A stretch of 64,000 bases of DNA, taken from contig NZ_JAQYUS010000009.1 of NCBI RefSeq assembly GCF_030686865.1, forward strand, positions 62,001 through 126,000. Direction: 5' to 3'. Positions 35,232 through 45,627 of this stretch are shown here, piece after piece. Under the pieces are notes generated by a model, which was given only the letters and a program-made list of their open reading frames with translations, was not told the origin of the DNA and ran no database searches. Source of the DNA: Kaistella sp. SH40-3. GTDB taxonomy: Bacteria > Bacteroidota > Bacteroidia > Flavobacteriales > Weeksellaceae. Positions within the stretch are counted from its first letter, which is position 1; each line of letters opens with the position of its first letter. A program made the position numbers and the translations under genes.

Positions 35232-36212
35232 ATGAATCAACCCATAATCGATTTACACTGCGATTTACTCAGTTATCTTACCCGACCAAATTCCAGCATT
35301 TACAATACCGAAGAGGTCGGTTGTGCAGTTCCCTATTTAAAAGAAGGATATATAAAATTACAAATCATGGCGATTTTTGCACCAGTAGAAAACAAGAATC
35401 ACGAATTTGGATTAAAGCAAAGTGAGATTTTCAAAAATTTAAATAAGGACGAAAATGAATTATACCGTTTTGAAAAAGAGCATTTAGCCACTTTCGCTAC
35501 CAACGATAATATTGGAATGCTGGCTTCTGTAGAAAGTGGTTCGGCATTTTGTGATGAGACTATTTCTTTGAAAGAAGGCTTTGAAAACTTAGAAAAAATC
35601 ATTGAAAACGCAGGTTCGATTCTATATATTGGATTCACGCATCACGCAGAAAACAGATTTGGTGGCGGTAACTCTTCTACTGCCGGCTTAAAAAACGACG
35701 GAAAAGCCTTAATCGATTATATGCATACCCGCAACATTGCCATCGATTTTTCGCATACGAGTGATGCTTTGGCGTATGATATTTTGAATTATATTTCAAA
35801 AGAAAACATCAACGTTCCCATTATGGCGAGTCATTCTAATTACCGTCCGGTTTATAATCACAAACGCAATTTACCCGATGATGTCGCAAAAGAAATCATC
35901 CATCAAAAAGGACTGATCGGATTGAACTTTGTTCGCGCTTTTGTGAATCCAGAAAATGCAAGTGCTTTGGAAGAACACGTCGCACACGGAATTAGTTTGG
36001 GCGGTGAAAATGCAATCTGTTACGGTGCTGATTACTTTTACACGAAAGATCATCCCGATAAATCGAGAATCCCGTTTTATTTTAAAGAGCATGATAATGC
36101 GGGTTGCTACCTGGAAATAAATAAAGGTTTGGAAAATCAATTTGGCGCTGAACAGAAAAACAAAATAAGTCATCAGAATGCTTTGGGTTTTATTGAAAGG
36201 ATTTGGAAGTAG
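35232..36212 (+). CDS. Membrane-dipeptidase-like peptidase (M19 family)
   Basis: 326 residues. The amidohydrolase-fold metal ligands begin with IIDLHCDLLSYL, a glutamate in MLASVESGSAF, IGFTHHAENRFGGG, IDFSHTSD and ASHSNYRPV, as in M19 zinc dipeptidases. The family hydrolyses dipeptides, often with D-residues. No signal peptide, so cytosolic here. It is followed within 40 bases by the deaminase gene, probably the same operon. Confidence 0.87.
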   Translation: MNQPIIDLHCDLLSYLTRPNSSIYNTEEVGCAVPYLKEGYIKLQIMAIFAPVENKNHEFGLKQSEIFKNLNKDENELYRFEKEHLATFATNDNIGMLASVESGSAFCDETISLKEGFENLEKIIENAGSILYIGFTHHAENRFGGGNSSTAGLKNDGKALIDYMHTRNIAIDFSHTSDALAYDILNYISKENINVPIMASHSNYRPVYNHKRNLPDDVAKEIIHQKGLIGLNFVRAFVNPENASALEEHVAHGISLGGENAICYGADYFYTKDHPDKSRIPFYFKEHDNAGCYLEINKGLENQFGAEQKNKISHQNALGFIERIWK

Positions 36213-36249
36213 TTGATGTGGTGATTTGAAAATTTCAAAATTTGAAACA

Positions 36250-36741
36250 ATGGTTCAACAATTAAAACAAACGGACGAGAAATATTTAAGAAGGTGTTTG
36301 GAACTGGCGAACGAATCTGTAGAAGCGGGTGATGAAGCATTCGGTTCTGTTTTGGTGAGTGAAGACGGGAGAATTATTGCAGAAGCGCGAAACCGTGTGA
36401 ATGAAAAAACGATTCTGGCTCATCCAGAAATCGATTTGGCATATTGGGCTGCAGAGAATTTATCAAAGGAAGAAAGAACTAAAACTACCATGTATACAAC
36501 AGGTGAACATTGTCCGATGTGCTCAGCGGCGCATGGCTGGGTTGGTTTGGGAACTTTGGTTTATTTGAGTTCGGCAAAACAGTTGGGAGAATGGCAAACG
36601 GATTTTAATCTTCCTTCTGCGCCTATTAATTTCCTACCTGTTGAAGATATTATTAAAAATGTAGAAGTTCGTGGTCCGGCAAAAGGTGATTTATTGGGAG
36701 AAATTAAAAAGATTCACGAAATCAACTGGTTAAAAAAATAG
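36250..36741 (+). CDS. Nucleoside/guanine deaminase family protein
   Basis: 163 residues from the ATG at 36250 (the frame is open to a TTG at 36226). The cytidine-deaminase-like fold has the zinc cysteines in EHCPMCSAAHGW. The usual HAE zinc/catalytic motif is HPE here (LAHPEIDLAYWA), a replacement of alanine next to the metal ligand. Members deaminate guanine, cytosine or tRNA adenosine. Overall pattern is nearest to guanine/nucleoside deaminases. A terminator follows at once. Confidence 0.82.
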   Translation: MVQQLKQTDEKYLRRCLELANESVEAGDEAFGSVLVSEDGRIIAEARNRVNEKTILAHPEIDLAYWAAENLSKEERTKTTMYTTGEHCPMCSAAHGWVGLGTLVYLSSAKQLGEWQTDFNLPSAPINFLPVEDIIKNVEVRGPAKGDLLGEIKKIHEINWLKK

Positions 36742-36763
36742 AGATTCTCTTTCGAATTATAAC

Positions 36764-36797
36764 TGCCTCAAATTATTTAAAGTTTGGGGCATTTTTT
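36764..36797 (+). terminator. Intrinsic terminator of the dipeptidase-deaminase operon
   Basis: TGCCTCAAA (36764-36772), loop, TTTGGGGCA (36783-36791), then six T. One G-T pair in the stem. Confidence 0.8.
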
Positions 36798-36891
36798 ATT
36801 TTGACTTGCTTCTCTTTAATTCAAGAAAAACGGAATAATCAAAAAACTCACAAAAAACAACTAACTTTATCTTTAACTAAAACAAATAATC

Positions 36892-37332
36892 ATGGCACAA
36901 CAACTTATTAATCAGTATCATTTTTTGGCCAAATGGGGTGGTAAAAGAGAGGATTTTCTGGAAATTTCAGGATTAGACATTTCAATTGATATCATCCCTA
37001 TGCGAGAGGGAAATTCGAAGGTTGACAGTCCAATTAAAATTCCGGGTTTAAAAACTTTTCCTGAAATCATTTTTAAAAGAAATATTAACCTGGGCGACAA
37101 TGACTTTTATGACTGGATTACCACGCGGAATTTTGGCACGGTAGAACGACGAACTATTGAAATTTTTTTACTGGATGAGAATCTTTTGCCTGTTATTACT
37201 TGGAGAGCGTTAAACTGTTTTCCGTCCAAATATTACGGTCCTGTTCTTATCAGCAATGATTCGCAGATTGCCACAGAAACGCTATATATCGCTCACGACG
37301 GTTTTACAGTGGAACATTCCAGGAAAAAATAA
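36892..37332 (+). CDS. Orphan phage-tail-tube-like protein
   Basis: 146 residues. HFLAKWGGKREDFLEISGLD, then SPIKIPGLKTFPEIIFKRNI, DFYDWITTRN and VITWRALNCFPSKYYGP follow the pattern of T4 gp19/TIGR02241-type tail tube proteins used by phage tails, R-type pyocins and extracellular contractile injection systems. No sheath, baseplate, spike or ATPase gene is nearby. It is monocistronic with a strong terminator and intact, so it may be a stand-alone homologue or serve a system encoded elsewhere. Confidence 0.8.
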   Translation: MAQQLINQYHFLAKWGGKREDFLEISGLDISIDIIPMREGNSKVDSPIKIPGLKTFPEIIFKRNINLGDNDFYDWITTRNFGTVERRTIEIFLLDENLLPVITWRALNCFPSKYYGPVLISNDSQIATETLYIAHDGFTVEHSRKK

Positions 37333-37348
37333 CGTCATACCAAATAAA

Positions 37349-37376
37349 AAAAGTGCAGCGAGAATGCTGCACTTTT
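37349..37376. terminator. Bidirectional terminator between convergent genes
   Basis: AAAAGTGCAGC (37349-37359), loop GAGAAT, GCTGCACTTTT (37366-37376). It serves the tail-tube-like gene and the convergent aminopeptidase gene. Confidence 0.88.
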
Positions 37377-37381
37377 AGTTT

Positions 37382-39154
37382 TTATATCGGCTCAACCAAT
37401 TCTAAGAACCAGTCTTTGACTTCGCCCTGTAAATCATTTTCCAGTTTTTCTTTACACCAACTGTGGTAATTATTTAACCAGTCTTTTTCTGGCTGCGTTA
37501 ATAATTCGGTGGCGATTACATTCTTGTCAAACGGACAAATTGTTAATGTTTCAAAATCATAGAATGTTCCGAAATCAGTAGTTTCTAATTCTCTGACCGC
37601 GATGAGGTTTTCATGACGGATTCCATAGTGGTAATCGTAGTAAAAACCAGGTTCATTAGACAAAACCATACCCGGAATTAATTCCTGCGGATTCATATCT
37701 TTTCTGATGTTCTGCGGACCTTCATGAACATTCATAAAACTACCTACGCCATGTCCGGTTCCGTGGTTGTAATCCTTTCCTTCCTTCCAAAGTGCCATTC
37801 TCGCAAACGCATCTAACTGAACGCCACGAGTACCTTTCGGGAATTTTACCATGGACAGTTGAATCAATCCTTTTAAAGCCAAAGTACAGTTTTCTTTGAA
37901 TTCTGCCGAAGGGGTCCCCAATGCTACCGTTCTAGTGATATCAGTGGTTCCTTCTAAATATTGTCCACCAGAATCTACAAGGATTGTGGCTTCATTAGTA
38001 ACTTCTTTACTGCCTTCGCTTTTTGCGGAGTAATGCATGATCGCCCCGTTCTCTTTGTAACCCACGATACTGCCGAAACTTTCACCCACAAAATTTTTAC
38101 CTTCTGCGCGGAAACCTCTTAATTTTTCACCGATAGAAAACTCGGTCATCGGTTCTTTTCCGGCTTGATGAGTAAGCCAGTAAAGGAATTTCACCATGGC
38201 TACTCCATCTCGCTGCATCACAGTTCTGAAACCCTGGATTTCAGTTTCGTTTTTAATGGCTTTCATTAAATTTCCCGGAACGGGTGCTTTAATGAAAGTG
38301 TTGCTGTCTTTCAACGCTTCGAAAACAGATTGATTTCCATTCGGTGAAATCAATATTTGCTCATTATTAATATTTTTTAATTCATTGTAGAATTCCTCAT
38401 ACGGTAGCATTTTAACTCCGGAATCATCCATTTGTTTTCTGGCTTCAACCTCGAGTTTTTCCAGATCAACAAATAGTTTTGCCTCATTTTTAGTTAAAAT
38501 AACATAACCTAAAAATACGGGATTTGCTTCTACATCACTTCCTCGTAAATTGAGGGTCCAGGCCACATCATCCAAACTTGAAATAATGTGAGTTGATGCT
38601 CCCAATTCTTCCATTTTAGTTCTAATGTCAGCAAGTTTTTGAGTCACCGATTTTCCGGCTCTTTCAACCGGCTGTACAAATACCGGATTTTTCTGTGCGT
38701 TGGTATTTCTATCTTTCCAAATTTCTTTTAACAAAGGCAAATCGACCAATTTGTTTCCTTTCGCAGAAAGTTTTTCGGATAACAGTTTCCAGTTCGCGTG
38801 GGAAGTTGCGATAGCATTTACGGCCACCGTTCCACCTTCGGTAATTTCTGAATTAATCCAGTCGATATAATTGGGCGTTCCTTCCATTCCATCTTTCATT
38901 AAAGCAATTCCGGAATCTTTTAATTCAATGGGCGCCTGTACAAAATATCTTCCGTCGGTCCATAAACCTGCTTTGTCATGGGTAATAACCACGAAGCCAG
39001 CCGAACCTGTAAATCCTGAAAGCCATGATCTTTCTTGCCATTCTGCGGGTAAATATTCGCTCATGTGAGGGTCTGCAGAATAAACAATAAAAGCATCTAT
39101 ATTATTTTCTGACATTTTTTGGCGAAGCGCCACTATTTTTTCTGATGAAGTCAT
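37382..39154 (-). CDS. Xaa-Pro aminopeptidase (aminopeptidase P, M24B)
   Basis: 590 residues, the long three-domain form. Two creatinase-like N-terminal domains precede the pita-bread catalytic domain with ILVDSGGQYLEGTTDITRT (metal aspartates), NHGTGHGVGSFMNVHEGP (His) and LSNEPGFYYDYHYGIRHENL (Glu). It removes N-terminal residues before proline using Mn or Zn ions in the cytosol. Intact and monocistronic. Confidence 0.93.
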   Translation of the reverse strand: MTSSEKIVALRQKMSENNIDAFIVYSADPHMSEYLPAEWQERSWLSGFTGSAGFVVITHDKAGLWTDGRYFVQAPIELKDSGIALMKDGMEGTPNYIDWINSEITEGGTVAVNAIATSHANWKLLSEKLSAKGNKLVDLPLLKEIWKDRNTNAQKNPVFVQPVERAGKSVTQKLADIRTKMEELGASTHIISSLDDVAWTLNLRGSDVEANPVFLGYVILTKNEAKLFVDLEKLEVEARKQMDDSGVKMLPYEEFYNELKNINNEQILISPNGNQSVFEALKDSNTFIKAPVPGNLMKAIKNETEIQGFRTVMQRDGVAMVKFLYWLTHQAGKEPMTEFSIGEKLRGFRAEGKNFVGESFGSIVGYKENGAIMHYSAKSEGSKEVTNEATILVDSGGQYLEGTTDITRTVALGTPSAEFKENCTLALKGLIQLSMVKFPKGTRGVQLDAFARMALWKEGKDYNHGTGHGVGSFMNVHEGPQNIRKDMNPQELIPGMVLSNEPGFYYDYHYGIRHENLIAVRELETTDFGTFYDFETLTICPFDKNVIATELLTQPEKDWLNNYHSWCKEKLENDLQGEVKDWFLELVEPI

Positions 39155-39253
39155 GCTATATATATTTGGTTGTGAATTTACGAAGAAATTAAGAGTTTAA
39201 AAAAAACTGAATGCTAAAGTTTTACTAAAATACTTTCTACTCCGTAAAAAAAA

Positions 39254-39283
39254 AAGTATATCGAAAATGAATTCGATATACTT
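39254..39283 (-). terminator. Intrinsic terminator of the TPR protein gene
   Basis: AAGTATATCGAA (39254-39265) and TTCGATATACTT (39272-39283); on the minus strand a run of T follows. Stem of 12 bp. Confidence 0.85.
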
Positions 39284-39307
39284 AATTAAATTGAGGTATC
39301 TAAAGTT

Positions 39308-40696
39308 TTATTTTTGAGCAGCTTTCAAAGCGTCTTCTTTTACTTTAAGTTCCTGGTATTTCGCATCATTTTTAGTTGACATGTACAAGCCTTTTAAGAG
39401 ACTAACCGCATCTAAATTGTTGGAGTCATATTGATACCATTTTTCTGCGTAAGGTAGGGCCGAAGCCAATCTTGCTCTTCTGGCGGCCATGACTTTATTT
39501 GCCTCTTCGATTTTCTGTGCTTTTCTAAATGCGTTATAATCATCAATTGCTTTAGCATCGTCACCCATCATTAAAAAAGCAAGATTTTGGTAAGCAGGAA
39601 CATAATCAGGCTTTACTTCTACCGCTTTCTCAAATGATGATTTAGCATCTTTTGCTAATGCCGGATCATTTTTCTGCATGATTCCTAAGTTAAACCAACT
39701 TTCATAATCATTAGGATTTTTCTTCACCTTATCCTGAAGAATTTGGATAAACTCAGCAGATTTTCCTGAATTAAAATAAGAAAGTCCTTTAACATTGGTT
39801 AAAACTTCGTCATTTGGGAATTTCTTTAAACCTTCATCAGCAAGTTTAATCGCTTCCTCATAACGTTTTGCTTTATATAAATTATCAGCGTTAGTTAGAT
39901 ACAATTGCTTTTCGATACTTGGTGAAGTTTCAATTTTGAAATCTGTATAATCGGAAGCCGCTCCCATTTTTTGATAAATTTCATAATCTGTTTTTTGCAT
40001 ACTTTCAACCGCGCCTGTTTTCTTGTTTTTAGCGGTGTATGTTTTACCAACGCCAGTATAGCCAGATTGAATTAATTTATTATACATGTTGATGGCTTCG
40101 TCCATTTTTTCGCCTTTTGAATAGGCCACTGCAGCATTCAGCAGAAGAGTTTGATCATCCGTTCCAAGTGCTTTTAACAAATTATAGGTTTCCTCAAATT
40201 TCTTTCCTGCAACTTCAAAGTTCTTCCCTTCAAATGCATCAAACGCAGATTTATTAGCAGCCTGAAGGACCGGATTAACCGCACCACTTAATTTATTGGT
40301 TAGATTCGGTACGAAAGATTCCTCTTTCAAACCTTGTACGCCCGATTCATCAGCCGCAGTTTTACCAACATAGTATACTTTATTTTTTGAAGAATCTTTT
40401 CCGACAAATATTTTGTTTTTTGCCAAATCATTGATTTTCGCTAAATAAGATGCACCTTCAGCAGTTTTACCTGATTTTAAAAGGGCCAATCCTTTTGCAT
40501 AATAATATTGCTCTAGAACAGCAGGCTCCAAAAGATAGGTTTTATTACCCATCGCACTTTCTGCCTGTGCAATTTGTGCATTGGTACCAGAAACATCTCC
40601 AGCATCAATTGCCTTAACCGCTGCTGCGATTTCCTTCTTTTGTCCAAATGCGAAGGCAACGGTTAGCATTGCTGCGCTTAAAAATATTTTTTTCAT
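39308..40696 (-). CDS. Exported tetratricopeptide-repeat protein
   Basis: 462 residues. A signal peptide (about 1-18, AFAFGQ) is followed by helical pairs of TPR type, clearest at NADNLYKAKRYEEAIKLADE, NDYESWFNLGIMQKN and KPDYVPAYQNLAFLM. It is probably periplasmic and acts as a protein-interaction scaffold. It lies 30 bases downstream of gyrA in the same direction. No more specific role can be read. Confidence 0.85.
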   Translation of the reverse strand: MKKIFLSAAMLTVAFAFGQKKEIAAAVKAIDAGDVSGTNAQIAQAESAMGNKTYLLEPAVLEQYYYAKGLALLKSGKTAEGASYLAKINDLAKNKIFVGKDSSKNKVYYVGKTAADESGVQGLKEESFVPNLTNKLSGAVNPVLQAANKSAFDAFEGKNFEVAGKKFEETYNLLKALGTDDQTLLLNAAVAYSKGEKMDEAINMYNKLIQSGYTGVGKTYTAKNKKTGAVESMQKTDYEIYQKMGAASDYTDFKIETSPSIEKQLYLTNADNLYKAKRYEEAIKLADEGLKKFPNDEVLTNVKGLSYFNSGKSAEFIQILQDKVKKNPNDYESWFNLGIMQKNDPALAKDAKSSFEKAVEVKPDYVPAYQNLAFLMMGDDAKAIDDYNAFRKAQKIEEANKVMAARRARLASALPYAEKWYQYDSNNLDAVSLLKGLYMSTKNDAKYQELKVKEDALKAAQK

Positions 40697-40726
40697 TTTA
40701 TTTTAATTTAAAATTTGGTTGATTTA

Positions 40727-43336
40727 TTATTCAGCAGACTCGTCTTCAGAATCTGTATTTTCGTCGGTTTGATTCGTGTCAGTTTCAATAGTTAAGTCTG
40801 CATCAGCAACTGGAGTTGCTTCCTCGCCTTCTGAACCTTCGATGATTTCACCTTCTTCGATATCCTCTTCTTCCACGATCACCTCTTTGTCCATTTCAAC
40901 TTTTGCTATGGCAGCGATTTCATCATTCTTTTTCAGGTTGATTACTTTCACTCCTTGTGTATTACGACCCATCACACGCATTTCATCCATTCCCATTCTA
41001 ATTGCAACACCGGATTTGTTAATGATCATTAAACCATCATCGTCGGTTACCATTTGAATTGCGATAAGATGTCCTGTTTTTTCAGTAATGTTAAGAGTAA
41101 TAACTCCTTTTCCTCCACGGTTGGTAACTCGGTAATCTTCTACTGCGGTACGTTTACCGTAACCACGTTCAGATACCACTAATACCGTTTCATTCTCCAC
41201 ATCGTTCACAACAATCATTCCAATAACTTCATCACCTTCGTCCAAAGAAATACCACGAACACCGATGGAACCACGTCCAACTGCTCTGGCTTTTTCTTCT
41301 GGGAATCGGATACATTTACCGTTTTTGGTTGCAATCATAATTTCAGAATTCCCATCTGTTAATCTCGCCCCTAAAAGTTGATCGTTTTCTCTAATTTCAA
41401 TGGCATTTACCCCATTTGTTCTCGGTCTTGAATAGGCTTCTAATGAAGTTTTCTTGATAGTTCCGTTTTTGGTAATCATCACAACGTTCATTTTATTAAT
41501 ATATTCCTGATCCTTTAAATCATTGGTTCTGATGTAGGCTTTAATCTTATCATCCGGTTCGATGTTAATTAGATTCTGAACCGCTCTACCTTTGGAAATC
41601 TTAGAGCCTTCCGGAATTTCAAATACTCTTAGCCAGAAACATTTTCCTTTTTCGGTGAAGAATAGCATGTACTGGTGATTGGTCGCCGCTACAATATATT
41701 CCAGGAAGTCTTCATCTCTGGTTGTTGCTGCACGGTTTCCTACACCACCTCTACTCTGTACTTTGTATTCTGAAAGCGAAGTCCTTTTAATATATCCTGC
41801 ATGAGAAATGGTAAGCACTACTTTTTCGTCTGGAATTAAATCTTCAATAGACATTTCGCCTCCTGAATAATCAATTTCCGTACGTCTTTCGTCGCCGTAT
41901 TTTTCTTTCATCTCTAACATTTCGTCTTTAATGATCTGGTATCTTCTTGGTTCATTCGCCAAAATATCTTCCAAGTCATTAATTAACGCCATGATCTCGT
42001 CGTATTCCGCACGGATTTTGTCGAGTTCCATTCCTGTTAAACGGGCCAATCTTAAATCTAAGATCGCTTGTGCCTGGATTTCAGAAAGATCAAATTCTTT
42101 CATCAAACCTTCTTTCGCCTCGGCTGGATTAGAACTGTGACGGATAATCGCAATTGCTTTATCTAAGTCATCTTGTGTTCCAATCACTTTCATGAAACCT
42201 TCGAGAATATGCGCTCTTTCTCTGGCTTTTCTTAAATCGTATTTGGTTCTGCGAACGATTATTTCGTGTCTGTGTTCTACGAAATGCAGAATTAAATCCT
42301 TCACATTTAACTGAACCGGACGCCCTTTAACCAAGGCAATATTATTAACACTGAATGAAGTCTGTAATGCAGTATATTTATAAAGCATATTCAAAACTAC
42401 ATTCGGTATCGCGTCATTTTTTAATTCATAAACAATACGCATTCCCTGTCTGTCAGACTCATCACGGATTTCAAAGATTCCCGGGATTTTCTCGTCCTTA
42501 ACCAGTTCTGCGGTTCTGGCAATCATGTCGGCCTTGTTTACCTGATAAGGAATCTCAGTAACGATGATTGCATTTCTGTTTCCAATTTCTTCGAAACCTA
42601 CTTTCGCACGAAGAACAACTCTCCCACGTCCAGTATGTAATGCATCACGAACACCGTCATAACCATAAATGATTCCACCCGTTGGGAAATCGGGCGCGAT
42701 GATGTGTTGCATTAACTCATCAATCGTGATTTCAGGATTATCAATATAGGCACAGATCGCATCAATTGATTCTGACAGGTTATGCGGTGCCATATTGGTC
42801 GCCATACCAACTGCAATACCCGAAGTTCCATTCACCAAAAGATTAGGGATTTTCGTTGGCATAACGGTAGGTTCCGTCATTGAATCATCAAAGTTATTCT
42901 GAAAATCAACGGTATCTTTATCAAGATCTGCTAAAATTTCATCAGAAATCTTTTTCATTCTTGCTTCCGTATAACGCATTGCTGCGGGCGGATCGCCATC
43001 TACAGACCCAAAGTTACCCTGACCGTCTACCAGTTCATAACGCAAACTCCAAGGCTGCGCCATTCTCACCATAGCGTCGTAAACGGAGGTATCACCGTGT
43101 GGGTGATACTTACCGAGAACATCTCCTACGATTCTCGCTGATTTTAAATGTTTTCTATTTGAAAAAACGTTGAGTCCGTACATCCCGTAAAGAACTCTTC
43201 TGTGAACCGGCTTCAAGCCATCTCTTACATCGGGTAACGCTCTGGAAACAATTACCGACATCGAATAATCGATATAAGAGGATTTCATTTCATCAACAAT
43301 GTTGATAGGAATTAACCTTTCTCCTTCTGTATGCAT
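40727..43336 (-). CDS. gyrA: DNA gyrase subunit A
   Basis: 869 residues. The catalytic tyrosine is Y122 in [10 protein letters not shown]. The quinolone-determining region reads [13 protein letters not shown]: Thr at the position equal to E. coli S83 and Asp at D87, neither a clear resistance change. The C-terminal beta-pinwheel has the GyrA box in [11 protein letters not shown]-type wording, and a long acidic tail ([18 protein letters not shown]) follows. With GyrB it supercoils DNA. Divergent from the DUF4286 gene. Confidence 0.98.
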   Translation of the reverse strand: MHTEGERLIPINIVDEMKSSYIDYSMSVIVSRALPDVRDGLKPVHRRVLYGMYGLNVFSNRKHLKSARIVGDVLGKYHPHGDTSVYDAMVRMAQPWSLRYELVDGQGNFGSVDGDPPAAMRYTEARMKKISDEILADLDKDTVDFQNNFDDSMTEPTVMPTKIPNLLVNGTSGIAVGMATNMAPHNLSESIDAICAYIDNPEITIDELMQHIIAPDFPTGGIIYGYDGVRDALHTGRGRVVLRAKVGFEEIGNRNAIIVTEIPYQVNKADMIARTAELVKDEKIPGIFEIRDESDRQGMRIVYELKNDAIPNVVLNMLYKYTALQTSFSVNNIALVKGRPVQLNVKDLILHFVEHRHEIIVRRTKYDLRKARERAHILEGFMKVIGTQDDLDKAIAIIRHSSNPAEAKEGLMKEFDLSEIQAQAILDLRLARLTGMELDKIRAEYDEIMALINDLEDILANEPRRYQIIKDEMLEMKEKYGDERRTEIDYSGGEMSIEDLIPDEKVVLTISHAGYIKRTSLSEYKVQSRGGVGNRAATTRDEDFLEYIVAATNHQYMLFFTEKGKCFWLRVFEIPEGSKISKGRAVQNLINIEPDDKIKAYIRTNDLKDQEYINKMNVVMITKNGTIKKTSLEAYSRPRTNGVNAIEIRENDQLLGARLTDGNSEIMIATKNGKCIRFPEEKARAVGRGSIGVRGISLDEGDEVIGMIVVNDVENETVLVVSERGYGKRTAVEDYRVTNRGGKGVITLNITEKTGHLIAIQMVTDDDGLMIINKSGVAIRMGMDEMRVMGRNTQGVKVINLKKNDEIAAIAKVEMDKEVIVEEEDIEEGEIIEGSEGEEATPVADADLTIETDTNQTDENTDSEDESAE

Positions 43337-43485
43337 ATATCTTTTTTAATAAAATGAAAATCAAGCAGTTATAATTTCGCCTGATCTTTCTTACTCTTCT
43401 AATATTAATAACGTGCTAAATTACGAAAAAATTACCGATTTTTGCGCAAGAAATTCATCAAAGAATAATAAAAAAAGTTAAAAAA

Positions 43486-43800
43486 ATGAGCCTTTTAAGC
43501 ATCACTTTTCACACCACCGAAAGCATTAGTAAAGAGTGGATTCAATACATGGAAACAGATCTTCATCAAATGGTTGAAAATCTAATTGATGTAGAAAAAT
43601 ACATCATGTCTGAAGTGGAAACCGAAATGATCAGTGAAGGTCAAAATACCAATCTCCTTTTGATTTTTGACAATGAGGAAAAACGCCAGGATTTTGTAGA
43701 AATTGAATTAAGCAATATCACCGACCGAATCCTAAAAGAATTCGGTCAAAATGTGATGATATTTAAAACGTATTTAAATCCGAAAAAATCGAGATTTTAA
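43486..43800 (+). CDS. DUF4286 family protein
   Basis: 104 residues, ferredoxin-like alpha/beta pattern (MSLLSITFHTTESISKEWIQ, then LLLIFDNEEKRQDFVEIEL). This small conserved Bacteroidota family has no assigned function. It is divergent from gyrA and convergent with the acyl-CoA reductase gene, whose stop is only 3 bases away. Confidence 0.82.
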   Translation: MSLLSITFHTTESISKEWIQYMETDLHQMVENLIDVEKYIMSEVETEMISEGQNTNLLLIFDNEEKRQDFVEIELSNITDRILKEFGQNVMIFKTYLNPKKSRF

Positions 43801-43803
43801 TTT

Positions 43804-44838
43804 TTAGAGGACTTCTAAAAACTTCATCGTATCCACCTTATCAGCATAAGTATCCAAACTTGGATTTTGTGTTTCACCAAAGTTGATGGAGTCGAATCCT
43901 AATTCTGCTTTTGCCACGATTGTCTGAATGTTTTTGTCATTTTCATTAATGAAACTTCGCACTTCTTCAAGATCATTATAACGAGTGAAATTCAATACAG
44001 AAAGTGGCGAGAACAAGGCTTCATCTTCCTTAAGCATTACAAAGTTATTGTCCCAAAACTGGTCGGCATTTAATAAATAAATTGCACGGTTATATTCGTA
44101 ATTGTTCGCGTATTTGTGATGATTAATGACGTTTTTAAAATTCAGGAAACTTTCAAATATTTTATCAATTAAAAAATCTTGAGGAATAAAAAGTCGGGTT
44201 ACATTTCGACAACCCAATCCAAAATAACGGAAAATATCTTCGGCTAATAACTCTAATTCTTCTATAGTTTCATCGCCTTTCACCACAGCGACTGACGTTC
44301 TGTTTTTGCGGATAATGCTTAGTGAATCTTTAAAATAATATTCTAAGTATCTCGCCGTATTATTACTTCCTGTAGCAATTACCGCATCAAAATCCTTTAA
44401 ACGCTCTGTAAATTCATAAATAATATTTCCGCCGGAGAACTCATTCCATTTACTCAATAAAAAAGGCAGCATTGTTTTGTCTTTTGAGGACATTTTAATC
44501 ACCGGAATATGCTGGCTTAGAATCACAGAAATCACATCGTGAAATCCTACCAAGGGAATATTTCCTGCTAAAATTAATCCTACTCTTTTTGGAGATCTGG
44601 AAGTTTGATATTCAGAAAGCCATTTTTTTATATTGTTTTCATTTAATAAATCCGCCCATTGATTTAAAGCAATTTTTTGGTTTTCGGGCGTGAACCATGA
44701 ATTTTCATTTTCCGATTTTTGCAAAACACCAGCAAATATTTCGTCATCTTCATTAAAATTCTCAGGTCTTTTTTCTAAAAACTCTTTAATATATGCGCTA
44801 AGTTTGCAAAGTCCTGAAATTTGCTTTTCTATATTCAT
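43804..44838 (-). CDS. LuxC-type acyl-CoA reductase family protein
   Basis: 344 residues from the ATG at 44836-44838; the frame extends to a TTG at 44877 but that part overlaps the promoter region. LILAGNIPLVGFHDVISVI and FRYFGLGCRNVTRLFIP match the acyl-CoA reductase family, the latter with the presumed catalytic cysteine. Homologues reduce fatty acyl groups to aldehydes with NADPH; the role in Bacteroidota is uncertain. Intact, convergent with the DUF4286 gene. Confidence 0.82.
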   Translation of the reverse strand: MNIEKQISGLCKLSAYIKEFLEKRPENFNEDDEIFAGVLQKSENENSWFTPENQKIALNQWADLLNENNIKKWLSEYQTSRSPKRVGLILAGNIPLVGFHDVISVILSQHIPVIKMSSKDKTMLPFLLSKWNEFSGGNIIYEFTERLKDFDAVIATGSNNTARYLEYYFKDSLSIIRKNRTSVAVVKGDETIEELELLAEDIFRYFGLGCRNVTRLFIPQDFLIDKIFESFLNFKNVINHHKYANNYEYNRAIYLLNADQFWDNNFVMLKEDEALFSPLSVLNFTRYNDLEEVRSFINENDKNIQTIVAKAELGFDSINFGETQNPSLDTYADKVDTMKFLEVL

Positions 44839-44961
44839 TGTATGGGAAATTGAGGTATTTTTAGTAATTTTGTACAAAATAAAACAATTCTCGGTAAACT
44901 ACCTAAATTACTGGGTTCACTTACTTTTTTATTTTGCTTAGTACAACATGAGTACAACTTT

Positions 44962-45519
44962 TTAAAATGTTTTATTAAAGCTGTAGATTCCTGCGTCATT
45001 TCTTCTCGCTAAAGTACTCAATTCCTGAAAGTAATGCAAACTAAAGCAATAGTATGAACTGCTGGGTTTTGCCCACCCGTTTTTTATTAATAATTCATTC
45101 AAACATTCGCCCGAAGGTAGAATGATATAGCCTAATTGGCGCTTCCAAAAGTCCAACTGATTTTCCTTTTCTGTTAAGATTGTTACCCTGGTTGCCGGAG
45201 GTGCTACTTGCAGCAGATAATCTAAACTCATCCGACCATATTGAAGTAATAGGCTCGCAGGAATATGACTCTTGGCTTCATCTTCACGGATCTTTCTGTT
45301 CCGGTGTATTTCGGGCGCATCGAGGCCGTACAATCTTATTTCTTTTTGGTATTGACCAAATTCTTCTTTTACAATTAAACTGTCACCGTCCAGCACTCTT
45401 TCGATGAGCCAGAAAGTTTCTGTTCTTATGTTGGGGATTCTAAAATATTTCGCAGAAGGATGTTCGGCGGTACTACTCTCAGTTTCTGTTCCATTTGGTG
45501 TATTTGCGTTGTATTTCAT
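44962..45519 (-). CDS. Thermonuclease-like (SNase) protein
   Basis: 185 residues. The staphylococcal nuclease fold is seen in VLDGDSLIVKEEFGQYQKEIRLYGLDAPE (shown by the GDSL..., RLYGLDAPE motif), then VTILTEKENQLDFWKRQLGYI and LNELLIKNGWAKP. The Arg-Asp-Glu active-site set is partly visible (R in IRLYG, D/E in DAPE). No signal peptide is present, unlike secreted nucleases. It precedes the small cassette at 45628 on the opposite strand. Confidence 0.83.
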   Translation of the reverse strand: MKYNANTPNGTETESSTAEHPSAKYFRIPNIRTETFWLIERVLDGDSLIVKEEFGQYQKEIRLYGLDAPEIHRNRKIREDEAKSHIPASLLLQYGRMSLDYLLQVAPPATRVTILTEKENQLDFWKRQLGYIILPSGECLNELLIKNGWAKPSSSYYCFSLHYFQELSTLARRNDAGIYSFNKTF

Positions 45520-45627
45520 TGGTTTACAGTATTTTATCTATTGTTTTTATAAAGACAATGATTGAAATTTGTAATAGTCTAGACAACAGTGTTATACTAT
45601 CTTTTCTCAATTTAAAAACTTAAAACA

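Noticed and set aside
40727-43336. Quinolone-resistance change in gyrA
   Set aside because: Thr at position 83 is wild type in several bacteria and Asp87 is kept, so resistance cannot be claimed.
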